DNA of 64,000 nucleotides from Ianthella basta (taxonomy: Eukaryota; Porifera; Demospongiae; Verongiida; Ianthellidae). Shown piece by piece: positions 22,870-35,785 of the stretch. The notes beneath the pieces were generated by a model. That model saw only the letters and a program-made list of their open reading frames with translations, was not told the DNA's origin and made no database searches. Within the stretch, counting starts at the first letter, position 1. Each line of letters opens with the position of its first letter. The stretch spans positions 3,612,637 through 3,676,636 of the forward strand of contig OZ025879.1 in NCBI GenBank assembly GCA_964019415.1, written 5' to 3'. The position numbers and the translations under genes were made by a program.

Positions 22870-23364
22870 CTACGTACTAATGGTCCCATGCACCTGGCTG
22901 GGACAGAGATACAGTAGCAATGGCTTACTTTTCAGCTCACGCTCCTTTGCGTCCAACTCCAGTTCACGTTTCTCCAGCTGCCGTTGCCACTTGACCAACT
23001 TTCGCTCCATCTCACTGAACTCCTTTTCTTTAAGCATAAGCATTAGAGTGTGAGTGCCCTTGAGCACTGTGTCCACATCTGGTCGCATGTCAGGATTAAC
23101 TTGTAGTAGCTTCATCACTATCATTTGAAGTTCACTAGAGTAAAGGGAGGGAATAGGCTTGACCTTGCCAGCGGCTACTTTGGCTGCTAGGGCTCTCTGA
23201 TTTGAAGCCAAAAAAGGAGGACTGCAGTAAGATAAATGTACAGTCACCATAAGTAAATTGGATATCTGTGAACATCTAGCCAACATCACACAAGTGCATA
23301 TGTCGGAATCTGCGTAAATGGAGTAAATCAATTTGCAAGGTCAAACACACACCCCTACAATTGT

Positions 23365-23434
<70 letters not shown>

Positions 23435-24199
23435 TCCTGTAAGAAATGTAATTATACCTTAAGCTGCATAGCTCATGAACAACACAGCCAAGTGACCACA
23501 AGTCTGACTTTGCGTCGTAAGGCCTCCCTTCCAGAACCTCCTGAAGAACAGAAGCAGTGAAGCCAAGCCACCACAAGGCACAGTCAAGCACAAGCAGACT
23601 GACTACAACTGTTTACTTGTACAGATTCATTGTATTTTGCCTGGACCAAATCAAGACAAAGTAAAGCTAGCTGACAGCACAAGATGGAGCTCCTCTGGGG
23701 GCCCTGCCATTACAAATGTGGCCTGGAAAGTATGCAAAGACAATGCTAACAACACATCTGCTTAACTGCATACCTCTGTAAATACATACCATTGAGCAAA
23801 ATTGGGCACCAGAGAAAGACTTATTACAATTTATGCACTATAAGTTACTTTGATATCTGCCGAATTGTCAAACAAATGGTAGAAATGCAAGTTAAAGGTT
23901 ACATAATCTCGTCCCCAGCCCACTTTTAGTTACCATCTTTTAGATGGGCTGAAGCTTTTGAGCCATTTATAAAAATTAATTGTGGACAAAACTAGTAAGT
24001 GTATGTACAGGAAAATGTTCCAAAGTGTATGCAAAGTGGAATGGGATTATATGCCATGTGATAAAGTGGTGGCTTCCGCACCTTGTCAGCAGTGACAGAC
24101 TTACCGGAGCCATGTAGTACGGTGTGCCTACAAAACTGGTGGCCAAGCTAGTGTTGTGCTTGAAAATGCGAGCTAATCCAAAATCCCCCACTTTGACAT
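22870..24199 (-). pseudogene. Truncated NEK2 copy (3' exons only)
   Basis: It retains the last exon (23221-22870), the fourth exon (23540-23458) and the 3' part of the third (24199-24105), all open and closely matching the intact gene. The ATP-binding N-lobe, the HRD catalytic loop and the promoter are missing because the copy is cut at 24199 within the kinase exon. No active kinase can be made. A (CA)n tract in its intron is shorter than in the parent. Confidence 0.9.
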
Positions 24200-24665
24200 G
24201 CTACCATCTGAAATGAAGGAGAGGGTACTCAGCCTCAGTCTTGGCACAGCGGCAAAATGCAAGGGAGAAGGTGCCAGTGCACCAGAAGATTTGTCTGCAC
24301 AGAACCAGCAGGCTGCCAGCACTTCCAGTGTAGGGACTGCAGCAGTTGCTGCTTCTTCTGCTCCCACCCAAGGTTCTGCATCATGTGTGCAGCTTTCAGA
24401 CATGAAGGAGTACCTTAATGTTTGGCTAAGCAAATCATCTATTACTGGGCCATGCCAAAGAGACCTGGAGTCTTTTGCAAACTATTTAGGTCGTGTTTCA
24501 ACGGACAATTTAGAAGGCATTTTTGTGGTCCTCATGTACCTCAGAAGATCCATTTTGTGCTATCGAATTGCTGTGTGGCACAGTGGCCTCAATGAATTGG
24601 TAACACTTGTAAACAAGCAAGTTATGGCCCAGTTTGGGGGACCTTTGAAAGTGAATATGCTGTAA
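24198..24665 (+). pseudogene. REV1 C-terminal fragment with breakpoint-created ATG
   Basis: This 155-codon ORF matches the last part of the REV1 protein (parent bases 14235-14700): the UBM helix end LPSEMKERVLSLSLG and the whole C-terminal domain that docks REV7 and other Y-family polymerases. The ATG at 24198-24200 is assembled from NEK2 sequence (AT) and REV1 sequence (G) at the junction and is in frame. Differences from the parent are few and keep the frame. There is no REV1 promoter; expression would need a cryptic one. I call it a pseudogene but a domain-only protein is conceivable. Confidence 0.8.
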
Positions 24666-25317
24666 AGCTTGCAATGTCCTATTAAATGAAATGTAATGAT
24701 TCATGTGACAAATGGCAACACGTACGCAGCAGGACTAGTGCATGCTCTGTTGTACACAGCTACTGTATATAGGCCCCCTGTGAACTGCATTCAAATTTTC
24801 ATGGTTGTGTGTGTATAACTATATATGGATACATGCTAGCTATTATTAACCCTTGGTGTGCATGCAGCCTGGGCCTTTGTACAGTTAATGTACTAATTTG
24901 ACTTTCAAACTCAGATGTGCACACATGCATACTGTATGTGCATTGTTCTATTCCTTTCTCGCTAGCTCCTAGTAACCATAGTCAGGGTATGACCATGTTG
25001 GGGATAACTTGTTTCTGTTTTGTGAAGCAGTGCACAGTATACGTACAGTTCATACCTTGTGAACAGCTTAACACAAACCATAAGGCACGCCTTCAGAAAC
25101 CACTTGAATACCTTAAGCTAATGTACATTCGCGTAGCCACTATTATATATTATGCAATGTACAATCATATTAGAGTAACAGTATTATGTCACAGACGTCA
25201 ACACACACAAGTATAGTACTACATACAAAGGCAAAATGTGAGTACACCCTAAGTGGCAACATAAAATGGTATAGAAATAGCACACTATACAGTATGTATG
25301 TGAGAGAATAGAAGGGT

Positions 25318-27530
25318 TCATTGTACAGTCCATATGTGTGACACCGCTGCACCTCCCACTGTACGAGGTACACGCAGTGAGGCCACCTCCTTCCATGTGT
25401 TGTCTACAGGGTTGTATTTCTCCACTGTGTTGACTATTTGGCCACCGTCTAGTGCCCCATTGAATCCCCCGATAGCATACACCTCCCCCTTCAGTGTAGC
25501 TGCTGTTATCCCAGTCCTGGGGAAGGTCAATGGTGTTATTACTGTCCACTGATTGGTGGAAGGGTTAAAGCACTCTGCTACTGCCAGCCACTGCCCACCA
25601 TCATACCCACCCACAGCATACAAGCAGTTATTCAGCACAGCCACACCAGGACAGGTGCAATAATGGTGCTTTGAAGGCATCTCCTCCCATTGGTTTGTTC
25701 TGGGGTTGTAGCACTCAACCGTCTTCAATTGCACATGTTCATCAGGCACATGTTCCTTTGATGTTGTTCCACCCACTATATACACCAAGTTGTTCACTGT
25801 GCCAACACCCACATTCTTCTTTGGTGTCTTCAAAGGGGCCACTACCTCCCAACTATTACTCCACATGTTATAGCGTTCCACAGAACTCACAATGCTATTC
25901 TTATGCTCTCCTCCAATGCTGTAAATGTATGACAAAGGAGCTCCAGTGAGGCTGTCTTCCAGTCCTGTGACTGCAGCAACACCGTGGTTCTTCCTAGAAG
26001 TGATCATTGGAGCAACCTCATACCACCTGTTCTGTCGAGGGTTGTAACATTCCACACGTTGACTGCTGGAGCCTCCTATAGTCCCACCGACTGCAAACAG
26101 CAGGCCATACATTTCAGCCACACCAAAGCCACTACGACAGCACTTCATTGGCTGAATTGCATCCATCTCCCACGCATCTAGACCATCATTGTAGCATTCT
26201 GCACTGCTCACCGCACTGCCTTTTGAGAATCCACCAATGATGTGAATCGCTGGTCCTCGTTCAATTACAGGTTGAGGCCAGCATGACCGTGGCAGCTGAG
26301 TTGATGTTTGGTACAAGTGAGCCATCCCACCTACAGCAATGCAAAGCAGGCCCCATGACATACTCCACTAAATTCTGCACTCCCTAACACACAAAACACT
26401 CCAGAATTTCAATTCTGTGACATAATCACTATACTGAGAAGCCTGACAACCACATCCACACTAGACTCAAAGTTTTGGGTTAGTAGTGAAGCAGGCCATG
26501 TTGACTGGCACCCTGCATCTCTTGATTCCTGCCCACTCCAGTCTCTCACCTCAGACATCACCCCTGCTGTCACTCACACCTACTGTCTGTACTGTACCCA
26601 CAACGACTGCATACTGAAACCTCTATCATGCATGCCTACCCCTAGCCACAAAGGGTTCCTTCATGCATACAATGTTACAACTTGAGCTGGCTACACCAAA
26701 CATGAAGGCAAAATGTACATAGTATTTCCTGACTGTAAGTAAATACGTATGCAGAAAAAACACTTTCTGCCACAAAGAAAAATCTGTAAGGCTGTCATAG
26801 ACTAAATTGGTGAACATACCATTGACTTCCTGTCCACCCTGGTAGCCTGCATTGATTGAAGGAAAAAATGACTGTAAACAGTAAACATCCATGGAATTTA
26901 ATGGACCAAGTGAAGGAGCTGCAAAAGTGAGTTATGTAAATGACCAACCTTGGGTTGATCGATTATTGCTAAGTAAGGCCAATTTAAATGTGCATCTGTA
27001 CACACAACCACTCTCCAAACACATCACATCACTACACCCACCCCAGCACCAACCACTCTCCAAACACATCACATCACTACTCCTACCCCAGCACCAACCA
27101 CTCTCCAAACACATCACATCACTACACCCACCCCAGCACCAACCACTCAAACAAGCACATCACATCACTACACCTACCCCAGCACCAACCACTAAAACAA
27201 GCACACATACACAAATCATTCTCAATTCCACGCACCTTTGCTTTCAATGTCTCTCCACAGCTGCTGCACATACTCTGGCTCTCCTGACTCAGCTATGGCT
27301 GCCAAAAGTGTCTCCCAGCAAACAGGTGTGGCAGTTTTGCCACTGTGCCAGGTACTCAGGCACTCCAGGAAGGCTGCTTCCCTTACTCTCCTTGCATTGC
27401 CAGGGTGACTCTCCTTAGCAGCAGTGATGATACTATTGGAGACACCAAGAAAGGTGCAGACAGCCTCCCAAGCAATTAAGGCGGGCGACTGTGTGATCAT
27501 AGACAGTTCATCAATGCCCGGCTTGTCCAT
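25318..27530 (-). CDS. Death domain-Kelch protein, copy 3
   Basis: Exons 27530-27236, 26846-26820 and 26330-25318 join in phase to 444 aa with the same Death-linker-Kelch layout. Private changes include KNSIVSSVERYN and EVASLRVPRTVGG. This copy lies 948 bp head-to-head from the functional TUBGCP5 start, so it keeps the presumed ancestral promoter partner and may be the parental copy. Its first intron has the longest 45-bp repeat array. Confidence 0.8.
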
Positions 27531-28379
27531 GACCGCCCCTCCTCTGAGGTGAGCAGTGAAGAAGAACTGAGTACTAGCTTAAGACTTCACAAATAGCTTC
27601 CATTGTTATTTTTACAGCAACGTAGTGTCACACAACACTGCACAAACCATGGTGAATTACTACTGTAGCTATAAATCAATTTGACATGTGGCCAATTAAA
27701 AACATTCACAGTAGTGTGAACAATAACATTCATCAGCAACTGTGCTCACTATAATATCCAACAGTGGGCTGGGTGGTAGCTCATATCTATGTTCATATCC
27801 TGCAGATAGACAGGGTGCTGTCCTAGCCAACATCCCCGTTCACTCAGGAGACAGGCACTTGCTAGGCATGCGACGGGTAAGCAACACTTCTATTGACATG
27901 CACCTCCTTTTGTACCACTGGCAGTGAGAGGTAAGGACACCTACCCACATATGGCAGTGATAGCTAGCAAGGTCATCAGCTGCAACCAAAGGCATGCAAA
28001 ATAGCCTACCAAGTGATGCTCAACATCACAAATTGACTAGGGTTGCCAATAGCAGCACAAGCAGAATAGAATCTTCATTACGGTTCCCTAGTTGATAGTT
28101 AGCTGCCCATTGAACATGGCATGTGGACATCCTTTGCCCTGTCACACATTGGGAGGCCTAGGAACCACTGGCATGGGGTGCACCCAACTACAAGCAGGCA
28201 CGCCTATTCCTCGACTGCCACATTGAGTATAGTAGCTATGGGATAGACTGAATAGGTAAACGTAGGGTTATAATAGGACACTACAAACAACAGTCACTTG
28301 TGACTTCGAATTCCGCCATACTGCCCAAGAGAGCATTATTTCATACATGCCGTAGCGAAGTACGCACCGTGTGAAGTCG

Positions 28380-28477
28380 ATCTAGGTGGAGAAATGACAA
28401 CCAGAAGGCTTCAAGTTCCTGACTATAGCAGCTCAGAGTTGAGCGGGGGATTTCCTGTTTAGGCGCGACTTTAAAAA
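28380..28477 (+). promoter_or_regulatory. Proximal TUBGCP5 promoter, conserved in three copies
   Basis: The sequence just upstream of the ATG, including TTTAGGCGCGAC and the initiator context AAAAATGGCGG, is shared with 18600-18698 and 22570-22664. The GGCGCGA core resembles E2F sites, and AAATGGCGG resembles the YY1/TISU initiator element. Activity is inferred. Confidence 0.45.
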
Positions 28478-31400
28478 ATGGCGGTTCTTCCGAAGCAAGT
28501 GGAACAACTCACTGGGAATTTGGTGAATGCTGTGACTGGATTCGAAGTAAGCAAGATGCACGTGCATGCGTGTAGCTAAGATTATTATCCTTTACAGGCA
28601 GCAAACAATGTCTGTAACACGGATTCCTTCAATATCCTGTTTAACTTCAGAAGCACACTTGTAGTAAGCAGCTGGGCCGCCTGGTACACTGTAGTGTTAC
28701 CACGATACGAGAATATGTGCAGCACGACATGTAGAGGTTCATGGCGATACACTTCTTCTGTACATCATTTAGTAAATAGCAAACTGCAGCTAATTATTAT
28801 GTTGAGCCAAATACGTCATTCACTTACCGAGTAATGCAGTAAGCATAATAGCAGAATAATGCAGGTTCACCCATTGCACTCAGCGGCTCAGGTTCGAGGT
28901 GTCCACAGTCTCACCTGTACCGTCTGTCACTGAGTGTGAGGAAGCCCAAGTGTGTGCAGGGTCGGTGTGCTTAGTTGAGAAATTGGAAATTTCTGGAATT
29001 CCCTTGCAGTTTTCCACTCCCTTCGTTCCTCTTCTTTCTAGCAAGCATGATTTAGGCAGACAGGCCTTGTAGGCCACCGTGTTGGGGGGATGCATCTACA
29101 CCCAGGGTTGGATGGTGGTGCTGCATGTAGGGGGTTGTGCCATCTATTCAAGTGTGTGTACATGTCTGTGACTGCAGGCAGACTCTGAGAACTTCCACCT
29201 CTGCTGTCAGTATGTGCAGTCCAATTTCAAGTGAGCTCTGCACCCCTTGGACCACACATGGTGAGTGCTGGTACACCTACCTGCTCACATAGTGCACATG
29301 CTTGCCATTCACAGATACCACAAGTTCCTTGATGTGAATGATCGCCACGTGTCCAGGAAAGTGAAGTCGTGAGTTGTCTTCAGTTGGGATGGATGCTCTG
29401 AATGTGGTTTGAATACTATATCCACAAGTGTGTGTGTGCACTACATTAGCTAAGTACGTACTAAATGCTCTGAATGGTATGATGTGGTGAGTTAGGTTTG
29501 CTAAGCTCTGCTTGATAAGACTGGGTCCCGTCCATTCTAGACTGTGTGAGAAGCTGCATATCCATGCACAGCCACAGAAAGCGGATGCTCTGGAGCAGCG
29601 GGTCAAGGAGTTCATAGCGTTGGACAATTCCATCCTGAATGTAGGCATGGGATTAGTGATGAATGTGGTGCATGTACGCACACGCTCCTGCACAAATGCA
29701 CACAACTGATCCTAGTACTATGTGTTTGCACCAAATGTCCACAATCCTTGTCACATTCAGGGTGTGCTAATGTGTTATTGGTACTGTACTTGCCTGCTTA
29801 GCTGTGTCCCTCAATGCCTCTCCCTCACAGTTTGACTCACGCTACAGTGTTCTGAGCACTCTACTCTGCCTTGCCAACTCACCTGTCAATGCACCTTATC
29901 AAGTGGAAGACAGAGCATCTCCAGTGGCCATAGCAGGTGAGGCTGGCTGGGTGGTGTTGGATCAGAGAGAGGCTGCTTGCATGTACGTGATGGAGGTCTT
30001 GTGTTGCTTGCCCTGTGACAGTGTGTGTAGTCCCATTGTGGCTCCACTGTGTTTGTATGTGTGTGTGTTGCTCCTATAGAGCCTGATGAAGGCATTAATT
30101 GGTTGGAGTATCTCATGGAGGGAGTGGAGATACCTTCATTTACCAGTGATGTAGAGTCTGAGGTGTGTAGTGTACAGACATACAGTACAAGCAGACACAT
30201 TAGTGTTATTGCAGTTGGTGCAGTGGTGACAGGTAGCATGTCTTCCCTCGTGTGAAGTGGTCTGTCTCCAGTGAGGAGGAGGTAGATGAAGAAGGCCCTC
30301 TGCTTGTGGCTGCCTTGCCTGGTAAAGGTGCCCAACAGCATAAGGAGGAGGAGGATGCTGATTCAGCCGTGGAATCTGAATTGGAGGTGTGGGCATGTTT
30401 TGCTGGCAAAAGCACTTGTGTGGCATCTTTACCTGTCTCACTGTGATGTTCCTCCTCCACCCTCTGCCCCTCCACTCCTCCATCCTCCACCCTCTGCCCC
30501 TCCACCCTCTACCCCTCCACCTCTGCCCCTCCACCCTCCACCCTCTGCCCCTCCACCCTCTACCCCTCCATCCCTCCACCCTCTGCCCCTCCACCCCCAC
30601 CCCTCCACCCTCTGCCCCTCCACCCTCCACCCTCTGCCCCTCCACCCTCTACCCCTCCACCCTCTGCCCCTCCACTCCTCCACCCTCTGCCCCTCCACCC
30701 CTCCACCCTCTACCCCTCCATCCCTCCACCCTCTGCCCCTCCACCCTCTGCCCCTCCACCCTCCACCCTCTGCCCCTCCACCCTCTACCCCTCCACCCTC
30801 TACCCCTCCACCCTCTGCCCCTCCACCCTCCACTCCTCCATCCTCCACCCTCTGCCCCTCCACCCTCTACCCCTCCACCTCTGCCCCTCTGCCCCTCCAC
30901 CCTCTGCCCCTCCACCCTCTACCCCTCCATCCCTCCACCCTCTGCCCCTCCACCCCCACCCCTCCACCCTCTGCCCCTCCACCCTCCACCCTCTGCCCCT
31001 CCACCCTCTACCCCTCCACCCTCTGCCCCTCCACCCCACCCCTCCACCCTCTACCCCTCCACCCTCTACCCCTCCACCCTCTGCCCCTCCACCCTCCACC
31101 CTCTACCCCTCTACCCCTCCACCCCTCCACCCTCTGCCCTCTGCCCCTCCACCCTCTACCCCTCCACCCCTCCACCCTCTGCCCCTCCACCCCTCCACCC
31201 TCTATCCTCTACCCCTCCACCCTTTACCCCTCCATCCCTCCACCCTCTGCCCCTCCACCCCCACCCCTCCACCCTCTGCCCCTCCACCCTCCACCCTCTA
31301 CCCCTCTACCCCTCCACCCCTCCACCCTCTGCCCTCTGCCCCTCCACCCTCTACCCCTCCACCCCTCCACCCTCTGCCCCTCCACCCCTCCACCCTCTAC

Positions 31401-34400
31401 CCTCTACCCCTCCACCCTTTACCCCTCCACCCCTCCACCCTCTGCCCCTCCACCCTCTGCCCCTCCACCCTCTACCCCTCCACCCTCCACCTCTACCCCT
31501 CTGCCCCTCCACCCCTCCACCCTCTGCCCCTCCACCCTCCACCCCCACCCCTCCACCCTCTACCCCTCCACCCCTCCACCCTCTGCCCCTCCACCCCTCC
31601 ACCCTCTACCCTCTACCCCTCCACCCTCTACCCCTCCACCCCTCCACCCTCTGCCCCTCCACCCTCTGCCCCTCCACCCTCTACCCCTCCACCCTCCACC
31701 TCTACCCCTCTGCCCCTCCACCCCTCCACCCTCTGCCCCTCCACCCTCCACCCCCACCCCTCCACCCTCTGCCCCTCCACCCCTCCACCCTCCACCCTCT
31801 GCCCCTCCACCCTCTACCCCTCCATCCCTCCACCCTCTGCCCCTCCACCCCTCCACCCTCCACCCTCTGCCCCTCCACCCCCACCCCTCCACCCTCTGCC
31901 CCTCCACCCTCTGCCCCTCCACCCTCTACCCCTCTACCCCTCCACCCTCTACCCCTCCACCCCTCCACCCTCTGCCCCTCCACCCTCCACCCTCTGCCCC
32001 TCCACCCTCTACCCCTCTACCCCTCCACCCTCTGCCCCTCCACCCTCCACCCTCTGCCCCTCCACCCTCCACCCTCTGCCCCTCCACCCCCACCCCTCCA
32101 CCCTCTGCCCCTCCACCCTCTGCCCCTCCACCCTCTGCCCCTCCACCCTCCACCCTCTGCCCCTCCACCCTCTGCCCCTCCACCCTCTACCCCTCCACCC
32201 CTCCACCCTCTACCCCTCCACCCTCTGCCCCTCCACCCCACCCCTCCACCCTCTACCCCTCCACCCTCTACCCCTCCACCCTCTGCCCCTCCACCCTCCA
32301 CCCTCTACCCCTCTACCCCTCCACCCCTCCACCCTCTGCCCTCTGCCCCTCCACCCTCTACCCCTCCACCCCTCCACCCTCTGCCCCTCCACCCCTCCAC
32401 CCTCTATCCTCTACCCCTCCACCCTTTACCCCTCCATCCCTCCACCCTCTGCCCCTCCACCCCCACCCCTCCACCCTCTGCCCCTCCACCCTCCACCCTC
32501 TACCCCTCTACCCCTCCACCCCTCCACCCTCTGCCCTCTGCCCCTCCACCCTCTACCCCTCCACCCCTCCACCCTCTGCCCCTCCACCCCTCCACCCTCT
32601 ACCCTCTACCCCTCCACCCTTTACCCCTCCACCCCTCCACCCTCTGCCCCTCCACCCTCTGCCCCTCCACCCTCTACCCCTCCACCCTCCACCTCTACCC
32701 CTCTGCCCCTCCACCCCTCCACCCTCTGCCCCTCCACCCTCCACCCCCACCCCTCCACCCTCTACCCCTCCACCCCTCCACCCTCTGCCCCTCCACCCCT
32801 CCACCCTCTACCCTCTACCCCTCCACCCTCTACCCCTCCACCCCTCCACCCTCTGCCCCTCCACCCTCTGCCCCTCCACCCTCTACCCCTCCACCCTCCA
32901 CCTCTACCCCTCTGCCCCTCCACCCCTCCACCCTCTGCCCCTCCACCCTCCACCCCCACCCCTCCACCCTCTGCCCCTCCACCCCTCCACCCTCCACCCT
33001 CTGCCCCTCCACCCTCTACCCCTCCATCCCTCCACCCTCTGCCCCTCCACCCCTCCACCCTCCACCCTCTGCCCCTCCACCCCCACCCCTCCACCCTCTG
33101 CCCCTCCACCCTCTGCCCCTCCACCCTCTACCCCTCTACCCCTCCACCCTCTACCCCTCCACCCCTCCACCCTCTGCCCCTCCACCCTCCACCCTCTGCC
33201 CCTCCACCCTCTACCCCTCTACCCCTCCACCCTCTGCCCCTCCACCCTCCACCCTCTGCCCCTCCACCCTCCACCCTCTGCCCCTCCACCCCCACCCCTC
33301 CACCCTCTGCCCCTCCACCCTCTGCCCCTCCACCCTCTGCCCCTCCACCCTCCACCCTCTGCCCCTCCACCCTCTGCCCCTCCACCCTCTACCCCTCCAC
33401 CCCTCCACCCTCTGCCCCTCCACCCCTCCACCCTCTACCCTCTACCCCTCCACCCTCTACCCCTCCACCCCTCCACCCTCTGCCCCTCCACCCTCCACCC
33501 TCTGCCCCTCCACCCTCTACCCCTCCATCCCTCCACCCTCCACCTCTGCCCCTCCACCCCTCCACCCTCCACCCTCTGCCCCTCCACCCTCTGCCCCTCC
33601 ACCCTCCACCCTCCACCCCTCCACCCTCCACCCTCTGCCCCTCCACCCTCCACCCTCTGCCCCTCCACCCTCCACCCTCCACCCTCTGCCCCTCCACCCT
33701 CCACCCTCCACCCCTCCACCCTCCACCCTCTGCCCCTCCACCCTCTGCCCCTCCACCCTCCACCCTCTGCCCCTCCACCCTCCACCCTCTGCCCCTCCAC
33801 CCTCCATCCTCTGCCCCTCCACCCTCCACCCTCTGCCCCTCCACCCTCTGCCCCTCCACCCTCCACCCCTCCACCCTCCACCCTCCACCCCTCCACCCTC
33901 CACCCCTCCACCCCTCCACCCCTCCACCCTCTGCCCCTCCACCCTCCACCCTCTGCCCCTCCACCCTCTACCCCTCCATCCCTCCACCCTCCACCTCTGC
34001 CCCTCCACCCCTCCACCCCTCCACCCTCCACCCTCTGCCCCTCCACCCTCTACCCCTCCATCCCTCCACCCTCCACCTCTGCCCCTCCATCCCTCCACCC
34101 TCCACCCTCTACCCCTCCACCCCTCCACCCCTCCACCCTCCACCCTCCACCCTCTGCCCCTCCACCCACTACCCCTCCGCCCCTCCACCCTCTGCCCCTC
34201 CACCCCTCCACCCTCCACCCTCTGCCCCTCCACCCTCTGCCCCTCCACCCTCTACCCCTCCACCCTCTGCCCCTCCACCCACCAATCGCAGGCCTCATTC
34301 GAGGGAGAGCACTGGTTGCGCAGTCACCTCCAAGCACCATATTGGATTGACAGTCTGCACACCATAGAAATGAGGCTAGTTAATACCCACAAGTGGTCTA

Positions 34401-35743
34401 ACCTACAGTGCATATGTACATGAATCACAGACACTGTACGCTTGTCTGCAGTGTCCATGTATCTGAAGGGCAAGTTGTTAAAGAGACCTTATGGTAGGCA
34501 GATCCACCACTTTACATGGATACGTATTGCACAGACGTGCTGCCAGGGATGTGGTGTGTAGTGAATGATGCATGCACTGTGCTCCAGGCTACTGCAAGGT
34601 GCATCGGCCTCTGTGGTATACTGTGTCACCCCAGAAGGGAAGGTGGCACCCAACCCCCAGCTGCACATGAGCCACTTAAGACAGGTGTGTCCTCGCCTTA
34701 AGGTGTAGTACAGTGCGTATGTTGATCAAGTGGTGCAACTCGCCACAGAAATGTCTTCTGAGCAGTCTGGAGTTCTTTGCCAGCTATGCCTCAAAGCTGA
34801 AGGAGCTCACAAGCTACATTGCCAGCTGGCAGGGCCATGTGTTTCGCTCCCCACAAGGTCCCCTTGTGTCCCCCACCCTGAACGCCAGTATCAGCTCACT
34901 CAACGACTACCTCCAGGTGTGGGTGGGGTTAATTGCACGGCAGAGTGAACACAGGTGTCCACTGTTGTATTAGCTGACATGTTGCATATCGTTGCCTTAG
35001 CAACTGTACCACATGTTCCACGAAATGGAGCTCTGCCACCAAAGCACAGGTACGTATGCTACTGGACCAGTAGCTACGTACCTCAGCACAGTTACCCGCT
35101 GAGGTGTGTCCCCAACTGCTTCTGTCAATGCATGCTCTCTCCTGGTCCACTAGAGACCCACATCACCTTGCTGGATTTGTACACCAGACTGCAAGGGGAT
35201 TACCCTGTTGTGTCTGCAGTAGCCAACATGGTCGTCAGATGGAAGGACATGTCAGAGTGGAAGGATGCAGCACAGGTTTGAGCAGGCACATTGGTGTGCG
35301 CATGTGTGGGCTTGCATATGTGTACGTGTGTATGTGTGTATGTGTGTACGTGTGTATGTGTGTGTGTGTGTGTGTGTTTGCTGGTGCTACACTGCCCTTG
35401 CAAGTGCACCAGTCACCTTGTGGTGCACTGTCTATTCTCCTCTTGTGGCAGGCCTCATCTGACATGCTGAGTGCTTTGTGGGATGTGCTGAGGGAAGCTG
35501 TCTGTGCATCCGATTCTAAGCTGGTATGTATGTACTTTCTATGGTGCAGTTCAAGGGCAGCGGAAGGGGGAGTTAAGAGGCTGATGAATGAAATCCCATC
35601 CACTGTTCACCGTCTTGTATTGCCGTTGTGTGCAGGTTGCTGTATTGCTCCCCCTGTGGGTGTCTGTCCTCAGACCTTACCTGGGGGAGCTGGGGGAGTG
35701 GCTGTGGCTGGGCAAGGAACACCCTGACCTGGGGGTCACCAGG

Positions 35744-35785
<42 letters not shown>

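Noticed and set aside
28600..28670. Candidate second exon of TUBGCP5 (AANNVCNTDSFNILFNF)
   Set aside because: It follows an acceptor-like CAG and keeps the frame, but the exon at 29178-29230 (ADSENFHLCCQYVQSNF) matches the family at this position and joins exon 1 directly. The former is probably intronic, though an alternative exon cannot be excluded.
30286..34423. Open reading frames of more than 1,300 codons rich in Pro/Ser/Leu/His
   Set aside because: They are phantom frames through the C-rich minisatellite, open in more than one plus frame at once. TUBGCP5 exons flank the array with good splice sites, so it is intronic.
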